From an uncultured bacterium (GTDB lineage Bacteria > Bacteroidota > Bacteroidia > Bacteroidales > Bacteroidaceae), in assembly GCA_905215655.1 (NCBI GenBank), contig CAJMQT010000091.1:1-7754 (forward strand): a stretch of DNA of 7,754 nucleotides, written 5' to 3'. Below are positions 1-4,893 of the stretch, piece after piece. Numbering within the stretch: the stretch's first letter is position 1; the number at the start of each line of letters is the position of its first letter. A program made the position numbers and the translations under genes. The notes under the pieces were generated by a model that saw only the letters and a program-made list of their open reading frames with translations, did not search any database and was not told the origin of the DNA.

Positions 1-48
1 ACCTGACTGTTAATCAGGGGGTCGTTGGTTCAAGCCCATCTTGAAGCG
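1..48 (+). tRNA. tRNA-Asn (GTT anticodon), 3' part only
   Basis: The window opens inside a tRNA gene. A 5-bp anticodon stem (2-6 with 14-18) encloses a 7-base loop with anticodon GTT at 9-11, which reads Asn codons. A 5-base variable loop (19-23) follows, then a T arm (stem 24-28/36-40, loop TTCAAGC 29-35), the 3' acceptor strand (41-47) and a G discriminator at 48, as expected for tRNA-Asn. The next bases are CA, so CCA is not encoded. The T stem has one T-T mismatch (25 with 39). The D arm and 5' acceptor strand lie outside the window. Confidence 0.93.
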
Positions 49-49
49 C

Positions 50-81
50 AAAAGGTTCGAAGATTTCTTCGGACCTTTTTT
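50..81 (+). terminator. Intrinsic terminator of the tRNA-Asn transcript
   Basis: A 13-bp stem (50-62 with 67-79) closes a 4-base ATTT loop. The only non-Watson-Crick pair is T57-G72, a wobble in RNA. The 3' arm runs into six T residues (76-81). It starts two bases after the tRNA body, so it very likely ends the tRNA transcript. The A-rich 5' side would also give some terminator activity on the opposite strand. Confidence 0.9.
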
Positions 82-90
82 GTTGGATAA

Positions 91-216
91 AATTTCAAGG
101 AGTTAAAGAAGTTAAAGGAGTTAAAGGAGTTAAAGGAGTTAAGACAATACCTTTGTCGGCTTAATAGCTACAAGCATGTGTCTTAACTCCTTTAACTTCT
201 TTAACTCCTTGAAATT
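91..216. repeat. Large inverted repeat with unequal arms (56 and 38 bp)
   Basis: The left arm (91-146) and right arm (179-216) are reverse complements, except that the left arm has 18 extra bases, exactly two more copies of a 9-bp unit. The shared 38 bp show no substitutions. The 32-base spacer (147-178) is not repetitive. The repeat sits between the tRNA-Asn terminator and the stop codon of the convergent transporter gene (13 bp away), so a transcript from either side would form a very long hairpin. It could act as a convergent-end barrier or be a dispersed intergenic repeat. No transposase or target-site duplication is visible. Confidence 0.85.
98..142 (+). repeat. Tandem array, five 9-bp AGGAGTTAA units
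   Basis: Units lie at 98-106, 107-115, 116-124, 125-133 and 134-142. All are AGGAGTTAA except the second, AGAAGTTAA. The opposite arm of the inverted repeat carries three units in reverse orientation (183-209), with the same variant in the second place. The difference of two whole units is what slipped-strand gain or loss of units would give. Confidence 0.88.
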
Positions 217-229
217 AACTCACGTTATC

Positions 230-1189
230 TCACCATTTCAACTTGCCGTGCTTCTCCTTATACCAAAGCTGCCAAGCGTTGACGCAGTTCTGCCAGATGA
301 CGTAAGCGCAGGGAGCGACGGCAGCCGTAGGATTAAGGAAGGTGATGGTGAGCCATATTCCGACGATGGTGTTCTTCTGCCCGAGAGCCTGTCCCGCGCC
401 GATACTCTCGCCGTGGCGCCGCCCTACGGCTTTTCCAATCGAGAAGAGAAGGAGCGTCACAAAGAGAGGAAGAATGACGAGCAGCGCCAGTTCGCCGTTG
501 CCAACGGGGGCGTGGGTGATGTTGTGAACCGTCATTCCCATAACGATCGACAGGTTGAATGACCATATATAAAATGCGATGTTCTTCTGACGCTTCACCG
601 CCTCGGCAAAGCGGGGCAGATAACGGCGCGTCAGCAGAGCCAGACAGAGGGGCACGAGCAGCACCGTGACAACCCTTTTGAGCACCATGACGAAAGCGAA
701 CGAGAAAGAGATGTCGGCTCCCTTCTCGACGATGGGGAAGAAAAACGGGATTATTACAGAAGTGACGATATTTGCGATGATGGTATAGACGGTCAGCGAG
801 GCAATATTTCCGCCCAACTTCTCGGTGATGACGGGCGCCGCGGCGGCAGTAGGACAGATTACGCAGATGAACACTCCTTCGAGCACAATCTTCGTGTCAA
901 AATCGTCGACAAGCAATATCGCCAGCACCACGGCTGCCGAAAGGAGCGTGCGTATGCCTTGCAGCTCGAAGTACCAAAGGCGCGGACGGAGGTCGGACAC
1001 CTGTATCTTGCAAAACGTGACATAAAGCATCGTAAAGATAAGGACGGGCAGCATGTCGAGTATCAGCGGCGCCGCGGCACGTCCCACGGGCACCAGCGGC
1101 TCGACGTTGGTAAACAAAATGTAGGTCATTGCGCCGAAAGCCATGGCGCAAGGCAAGGTCCATTTCTTCACGAAGTCTATTATCTTCAT
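230..1189 (-). CDS. BASS/SBF-family membrane transporter (bile acid:sodium symporter fold)
   Basis: This is a 319-residue inner-membrane protein with about nine or ten hydrophobic segments (for example near 11-27, 39-60, 79-95, 101-120, 128-153, 162-186, 203-222, 232-252, 274-302). Two stretches match the crossover helices of the BASS fold: CPTAAAAPVITEKLGGN (112-128) and GQKNTIVGIW (270-279) followed by APCAYVIWQN (292-301). They align with CPGGTASN and EVGMQN...VWHN in the structurally characterised Neisseria ASBT homologue, from memory. Length is normal for the family. Family members move bile acids, pyruvate, pantothenate or other organic anions; the substrate here cannot be read from sequence. 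The ATG at 1187-1189 is chosen because it opens a complete first helix, with stop TGA at 230-232. It is transcribed toward, and converges with, the tRNA-Asn gene. Residues at the recalled sodium-ligand positions differ from characterised members (A118, P119, A268, K272), so sodium coupling is uncertain. Confidence 0.85.
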   Translation of the reverse strand: MKIIDFVKKWTLPCAMAFGAMTYILFTNVEPLVPVGRAAAPLILDMLPVLIFTMLYVTFCKIQVSDLRPRLWYFELQGIRTLLSAAVVLAILLVDDFDTKIVLEGVFICVICPTAAAAPVITEKLGGNIASLTVYTIIANIVTSVIIPFFFPIVEKGADISFSFAFVMVLKRVVTVLLVPLCLALLTRRYLPRFAEAVKRQKNIAFYIWSFNLSIVMGMTVHNITHAPVGNGELALLVILPLFVTLLLFSIGKAVGRRHGESIGAGQALGQKNTIVGIWLTITFLNPTAAVAPCAYVIWQNCVNAWQLWYKEKHGKLKW

Positions 1190-1196
1190 CTTTTTT

Positions 1197-1225
1197 GAGT
1201 TAAGAGTTAAGAATTAAGAGTTAAG
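1197..1225. repeat. Tandem heptamer array, four GAGTTAA units
   Basis: Four 7-bp units lie at 1197-1203, 1204-1210, 1211-1217 (GAATTAA variant) and 1218-1224, plus one G. The array ends 7 bp from the start codon of the BASS transporter gene, so it would form its immediate 5' leader. Its core GAGTTAA also occurs inside the AGGAGTTAA units on the other side of that gene (91-216), so both flanks carry related simple repeats. Confidence 0.8.
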
Positions 1226-1255
1226 AAAATCACCCACAAAGCATATTTCCCTCCT

Positions 1256-1276
1256 CCCCTCTCTTTGGGAGAGGGG
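1256..1276. repeat. GC-rich palindrome (8-bp stem, TTTGG loop)
   Basis: CCCCTCTC (1256-1263) pairs perfectly with GAGAGGGG (1269-1276) around a 5-base loop. No T tract follows on either strand, so it is not a classic terminator. It is located 52 bp past the stop of the short secreted-protein gene and upstream of the transporter gene. Palindromes of this CCCCTCTC...GAGAGGGG type followed by TCGGGG recur between genes in Bacteroidetes and other phyla (from memory, not searched), so a dispersed repeat is the likeliest reading. It may still protect or end the upstream mRNA. Confidence 0.65.
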
Positions 1277-1285
1277 TCGGGGGGG

Positions 1286-1315
1286 GGTGAGGCTGTCGGG
1301 GGTGAGGCTGTCGGG
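1286..1315 (+). repeat. Two tandem copies of a 15-bp G-rich unit
   Basis: The unit GGTGAGGCTGTCGGG is present at 1286-1300 and 1301-1315 without a mismatch; a third copy breaks off after one or two bases. A run of nine G residues (1279-1287) leads into it. Together with the adjacent palindrome it fills most of the gap between the two left-hand protein genes. Confidence 0.85.
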
Positions 1316-1328
1316 GTGGTGTTAGCTG

Positions 1329-1748
1329 TTATTTTTCTCTCAATACAAACGCGCCCGGCAGTTTCTGCCACTTGCCCCTGACGCCGAATTTAAGCGTACT
1401 GCCGCCCTTCTTGCGATACGAATACGTGCCGTCGGCATTATGTTTTATCACGGCGGTGAAGTCTTCGCTGCCGTAATCGTTAATCACTTCTATCTCCGCC
1501 GTGTTCTTTCCCGTAATCCGCGAGTCAACGATGAGCCATATATTCCTGCTCTGCGACGAATAGAAGTATCCGTCGACAGCGCCCAAGACGTCCTGCCCCG
1601 GCACGCTGACATTCTTGTCATACAGGTTCATACGTATCGAAATCTTATGTTCCTCGCTGCTTATCGTCACATCAAACGGTCGCGACTCCTGTGCCAAAGC
1701 CAACAGCGAGACAGCAAGAAACATCAGTAAAATCGTCAATCTGCGCAT
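1329..1748 (-). CDS. Short secreted protein of unknown function
   Basis: The protein has 139 residues from the ATG at 1746-1748 and ends at TAA (1329-1331). An in-frame TTG 24 bp further upstream would add eight residues. I reject it because it overlaps the promoter-like box and because the ATG directly opens a good signal peptide: MRR, then a leucine-rich hydrophobic core, with probable cleavage after ALA near residue 19 (ALA-QE). The mature part is about 120 residues, with alternating hydrophobic and polar residues typical of beta-rich proteins, a conserved-looking INDYGSEDFTAVI segment and a basic C-terminus (GKWQKLPGAFVLREK). It has no lipobox, so it is probably periplasmic or exported. 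It appears to be its own transcription unit, or the first gene before the transporter 139 bp downstream. I do not recognise a named domain and assign no function. Confidence 0.8.
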   Translation of the reverse strand: MRRLTILLMFLAVSLLALAQESRPFDVTISSEEHKISIRMNLYDKNVSVPGQDVLGAVDGYFYSSQSRNIWLIVDSRITGKNTAEIEVINDYGSEDFTAVIKHNADGTYSYRKKGGSTLKFGVRGKWQKLPGAFVLREK

Positions 1749-1769
1749 ATAATAGATGTTTTTACGATG

Positions 1770-1777
1770 CAAATGTA
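1770..1777 (-). promoter_or_regulatory. Putative Bacteroidetes -7 promoter box (TACATTTG)
   Basis: On the - strand TACATTTG matches the Bacteroidetes sigma-ABfr -7 consensus TAnnTTTG exactly. It sits 21 bp before the ATG at 1748, which would give a leader of roughly 15 bases. No convincing -33 TTTG is present 19-21 bp upstream. The call rests on the -7 match and its position between the upstream terminator and the start codon. Confidence 0.5.
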
Positions 1778-1812
1778 CGGAAAAATCGGCGAACCGGCGT
1801 TAAAGAACAAAC

Positions 1813-1850
1813 AAAAAGGTTGCGGATAATCTTATATCCGCAACCTTTTT
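1813..1850 (-). terminator. Strong intrinsic terminator closing the susCD locus
   Basis: A perfect 16-bp stem (1813-1828 with 1835-1850) closes a 6-base loop (1829-1834). On the - strand the stem ends in five T residues, followed by GTTTGTT. It begins 28 bp after the stop codon of the secreted-protein gene at 1879 and marks the end of the susC-susD-secreted protein transcript. The A/T symmetry makes it potentially bidirectional, but no + strand gene reads into it. Confidence 0.9.
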
Positions 1851-1878
1851 ATAATGAATTATTATATTCCGCAGGAAT

Positions 1879-2970
1879 TTACTTCTTGATGTACTTCTTG
1901 CCGTCCTGAATGTAGAGCTGTCCGCTTACGGGAGCTGCGATGCGCTGACCTGCAAGGTTATACATCGCGCCCTTCTTTGCTACATTCTGTCCGTCGGTTG
2001 TGATAGATGTGATGCCTGATGTGCCCGACACCCATTTTGCGTTCACGCCATCTTTTACGTTAATAGACATTGTTTCAGCATTTTCGTCGTTGCAGATGAA
2101 AGCAAGAGCCATTATGAACGCACCTTTTTTCAGAGCTACGCTATATCTGTTTTCTGCCGACCAAGCTATGAGGTTATCGCCTCTTGATATCTTGTCTTTG
2201 CCGTCTACAACTTCTTTTTTCTGCTCATAGAACTGCATGAACATATTCTTTTCCGTAACAGGTTTTCCCGGCTCGAGCTCCTGATAGTCGCAATACCAAG
2301 CATTTGATGTACCTTGGAAGAAACTGCTCTTGTTTGCATTTACATACAGTTTGTGTCCGCTTATATCTTCCTCCGTACCTGTCTGGTTGTTTGTAAGGTC
2401 GATGGTCAGTTTAATGGGAGAAGAATATGTCAGGTAAGAATCGTCTTTCTTGTCACCGTCGGGTTTGGGACCAAGTTCCAGATTAGGTGCACAATAGTAA
2501 GACCAAGCACGGTTTGTCTCAGGCTCGCCTTCATAATTTACGTAGTTTTCGCCGTCTTCATCTTTTTGTGTCAAACGCACGTAAGCCGTGTTTGAGCCGA
2601 TACCGCCGATGTAGGCAATTACCTTCTTGATGTTTTTAAGTCCCTGCGTGTTGTAGGAATCCTTGAATTTAATCTCAGTTGCTGTCGAGATAAATTTGTA
2701 TTCGCCTGCCTTAATCGTCACTCCTGTTTCGGGGTCAGTATAGTCTTTTGTCAGTTTGTGTGTCACATCGGAAACCTTACCTCCTGAAACGGGAAAGGTG
2801 TTGAAATCGTCGTCAAGGAATGCTCCTTCCAGAGCATTTACGATATTGTCCGTGCCGTTGTGGTCTGCGTAAATAACGTAGTTCTTGTCCAGTTTGAAAG
2901 CACGTGCTTGTGCGTTTGCTGTTACGACACCGGCGAATGCCAGTAATGCCAAAGTGTAAATTTTCTTCAT
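1879..2970 (-). CDS. Secreted protein with type IX-like C-terminal sorting tail, third gene of a susCD locus
   Basis: This is a 363-residue protein. It begins with a signal peptide (MKK, hydrophobic core, probable cleavage after ANA near residue 20) without a lipobox cysteine. The middle (about 25-310) is beta-rich in character, with many Asp, Asn, Lys and aromatic residues, no recognisable catalytic motif and no obvious internal repeat. The last 45 residues (319-363) contain YNLAGQRIAAPV and end GKKYIKK. This pattern resembles the C-terminal sorting domains of Prevotella and other Bacteroidetes proteins that leave the cell by the type IX (Por) system. It follows susD by 83 bp with a hairpin between, and is followed by a terminator, so it is probably the last gene of that transcript. 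By position it may do the job of SusE/SusF-type surface glycan-binding proteins; this is inference. I do not recognise the central region. Confidence 0.82.
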   Translation of the reverse strand: MKKIYTLALLAFAGVVTANAQARAFKLDKNYVIYADHNGTDNIVNALEGAFLDDDFNTFPVSGGKVSDVTHKLTKDYTDPETGVTIKAGEYKFISTATEIKFKDSYNTQGLKNIKKVIAYIGGIGSNTAYVRLTQKDEDGENYVNYEGEPETNRAWSYYCAPNLELGPKPDGDKKDDSYLTYSSPIKLTIDLTNNQTGTEEDISGHKLYVNANKSSFFQGTSNAWYCDYQELEPGKPVTEKNMFMQFYEQKKEVVDGKDKISRGDNLIAWSAENRYSVALKKGAFIMALAFICNDENAETMSINVKDGVNAKWVSGTSGITSITTDGQNVAKKGAMYNLAGQRIAAPVSGQLYIQDGKKYIKK

Positions 2971-3008
2971 AAGTTAAAAATGTTTTGATTGTAAATGATT
3001 TGTTTTAA

Positions 3009-3041
3009 AATCAGGCGCGAGGTTTTGCCCCGCACCTGATT
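3009..3041 (-). promoter_or_regulatory. Intercistronic RNA hairpin after susD
   Basis: A 14-position stem (3009-3022 with 3028-3041) surrounds a 5-base loop. Read as - strand RNA, every position pairs: twelve Watson-Crick and two G-U. Read as + strand RNA, those two positions are A-C mismatches. It lies 12 bp after the susD stop and is followed by a short U run broken by AAAA, so it is a weak terminator at best. It could be a partial terminator, or a block to 3' decay that keeps susCD mRNA above that of the downstream gene. Confidence 0.65.
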
Positions 3042-3053
3042 GTGTTTCGTAAA

Positions 3054-4865
3054 TTAATATCCCGGGTTCTGATATTCCGCGCCGTTGGTCAGAAGGTCTG
3101 TGAACGAGCTGGAAATCGGACGCAGGGCATAGTTTGCATCGAAGTATTTTGCAAGGTCGGGATGCGTCTCTTTCAGATAAGTGTCGTTCTTCAACATTCC
3201 CGTGCGTTTCAGGTCGTAGAAACGGCAGTACTCTCCGCAGAGTTCGCGACCGCGCTCGTCGAGCACCGTGCGTACCGTTGCCGTGCCGCTGAGGGCTTTT
3301 GCACCGGCGCGTAAACGTACCTTGTTAATGTATCCCATGGCGTTTGCGCCGCCGTTGAGGTATATGTCAAGTTCTGCCGCGATGAGGTAAACCTCTGCCA
3401 TACGCATCATGAACGTGGCGTTGAGGTTGCCCAGACGCTGCTTGCTCAGGTTTACGACGTAATAATTGCTGCTGTTGTGCTTGTTGAGCGACGGATAGAA
3501 GTAGCGCCACTGGTTCTCGTCGCCTGCCGCGTTCTTCATGATCACGTTGCGGTTGGCGTCGTTATAAACGGCTGCATAGTCCACAACGAGGTAAGTAGCG
3601 TTAGCCATGCCGGCCTTTTCAGCTGCATAATCGGGATCCTGCGGCATGATAATCTTTATCGCCTTGTCGCCGACGTTAATTCTGCGTCCTCTCAGAGATG
3701 CGTCCTTACCCCACAGGTTGAGGTCGTCGACCGATTTCCACATGTACGATTTGTTGGCGTTCCACTCTGTCGTGAACGATGCGTGGAAACGCGGGTCGAG
3801 CGTGTTGTCGTCCTGAACGAAAAGGTTCAGCAGGTGCTGCGTGGGCATGAAAATTCCCTGATAGCTGCCTTCCCATGTCAGACGGGTCTCGACGTTGTCT
3901 TCGCGAGCGCCGAACTTGTTGAGCACGCAGAGGAACTTCTCGTCGTTGCGGTTACATTTCTGTGCGCCGTTGCTCGAGCCGTGACCGTCGGCACCCGAGT
4001 ACCAGCGGTGCTTCCACAGCGCTTCCTTGTTCTCCAAGTTGTTAGCCTCCTTGAACACGTCGGCATAATCGGCGTACATGTAGGCGCCGTAGGTACCGCC
4101 GCCTGCCTCGCAGTCAGTAATAAGCTCCTGTGCGGCGGTCATGCCTTTCTGCAAGAACTCGGTCGAACCGTACTCATAGGTTTGCAGACAAGCCTTCGCG
4201 AGGAAACCGAGTGCCGCCTTCTTGGTAGGCGTGGTGCAGAGCGCGTCGTTGCCCTTGTCGAGCCACTGTACCGCATATTCCAGATCGGGAATAATCATTT
4301 CGCGGTAGATGTCGAGCGGCGCCGTGCGCTGATAGGTATAGCTTGCCTCGAGCTTCTCGTTCTCTTTGATTACCGTCAGACCGCCGAACTGCTCTACGGC
4401 GTTGAAGTAATAGATTGCTCTCATAAAGCGCGCCTGAGCCATCTTGTTATTGAGCTGCTCCTCGGAGAGGAAAGCCTTTGCCTTGTCGGCGTTGGTCAGC
4501 ACGGCGTTGCAAGAAGATATGCCGTCGTACGTGCTGTTCCACAAGCTGTTGGTGTATGTCGTGTTGGGCGACGTTCCTGCGTAAAACCAGAAATACTGCT
4601 GATACGAGTTGTCGTCGTTTGCACGATAAGTCCAAAGGTCTGTGTCGCCTTCGGTGAACTCCATAAAGCCGTCCGTTCCGTAGAATGTGCGCTCCAAAGC
4701 GAAATAACACTGGTTGACAAGCTCTTCATATCCTGCTTCCGTCAGAGCGAGGTCTTCAAGGGCGAAACCTCCGGGGTTTTCTTCATCCAAGCTGCACGAT
4801 TGCAGTCCGCCGGTCATTGTCGCCACGGCGGCGGCAATGAATATATTTCTTATAATCTTTTTCAT
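3054..4865 (-). CDS. susD: SusD/RagB-family nutrient-binding outer-membrane lipoprotein
   Basis: This 603-residue surface lipoprotein caps the SusC porin and binds the incoming ligand. The signal peptide ends in the lipobox LQSC with the lipidated Cys at 24. The following SLDEEN is acidic, like the Bacteroidetes lipoprotein export signal that sends proteins to the outer face. SusD hallmarks are present: the helical ARFMRAIYYFNAVEQFGG block (about 145-162), DIYREMIIPDLEYAVQWL (185-202), TKKAALGFLAKACLQTY (214-230, TPR-like), MAEVYLIAAEL in the C-terminal half, DERGRELCGEYCRFYDLKRTG (from 536), and the family-typical ending QNPGY. Length is within the usual range (500-650). The start is the ATG at 4863-4865, 28 bp after the susC stop, implying co-transcription and translation as a pair. 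The ligand is unknown; SusD proteins are too divergent to read the sugar by eye. Confidence 0.96.
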   Translation of the reverse strand: MKKIIRNIFIAAAVATMTGGLQSCSLDEENPGGFALEDLALTEAGYEELVNQCYFALERTFYGTDGFMEFTEGDTDLWTYRANDDNSYQQYFWFYAGTSPNTTYTNSLWNSTYDGISSCNAVLTNADKAKAFLSEEQLNNKMAQARFMRAIYYFNAVEQFGGLTVIKENEKLEASYTYQRTAPLDIYREMIIPDLEYAVQWLDKGNDALCTTPTKKAALGFLAKACLQTYEYGSTEFLQKGMTAAQELITDCEAGGGTYGAYMYADYADVFKEANNLENKEALWKHRWYSGADGHGSSNGAQKCNRNDEKFLCVLNKFGAREDNVETRLTWEGSYQGIFMPTQHLLNLFVQDDNTLDPRFHASFTTEWNANKSYMWKSVDDLNLWGKDASLRGRRINVGDKAIKIIMPQDPDYAAEKAGMANATYLVVDYAAVYNDANRNVIMKNAAGDENQWRYFYPSLNKHNSSNYYVVNLSKQRLGNLNATFMMRMAEVYLIAAELDIYLNGGANAMGYINKVRLRAGAKALSGTATVRTVLDERGRELCGEYCRFYDLKRTGMLKNDTYLKETHPDLAKYFDANYALRPISSSFTDLLTNGAEYQNPGY

Positions 4866-4893
4866 AATTTAAAGTGTCTCTTTTGTTGAATAA

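Noticed and set aside
98..142. Repeated AAGGAG motifs as ribosome binding sites
   Set aside because: No start codon or open frame follows at the right distance, and Bacteroidetes seldom use Shine-Dalgarno pairing.
91..142. CRISPR array
   Set aside because: The units are 9 bp, directly abutting and without spacers; this is a simple tandem repeat.
1..229. tRNA-Asn 3' end as an attachment site of an integrated element
   Set aside because: No integrase and no second copy of the tRNA 3' end occur in the window; the neighbouring genes look chromosomal.
176..562. + strand open frame of 128 codons starting in the inverted repeat
   Set aside because: It begins in repeat DNA and runs antisense through the transporter's C-terminal crossover motif; it has no protein-like features.
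1238..1246. TATGCTTTG on the - strand as promoter for the transporter gene
   Set aside because: The spacing inside the box is one base too long for TAnnTTTG and no -33 element is present.
1749..1772. N-terminal extension of the short secreted protein from a TTG codon
   Set aside because: It would put eight polar residues before the signal peptide and overlap the -7 box; the ATG at 1748 gives a normal signal peptide.
2971..3008. Separate promoter for the sorting-tail protein gene
   Set aside because: The AT-rich stretch contains no TAnnTTTG box on the - strand; read-through from susD is simpler.
3477..4889. Long + strand open frame (470 codons) opposite susD
   Set aside because: It is fully antisense to a clear SusD gene, and its residue pattern (Val/Arg/Cys-rich, no domain) is what the reverse strand of GC-biased codons gives.
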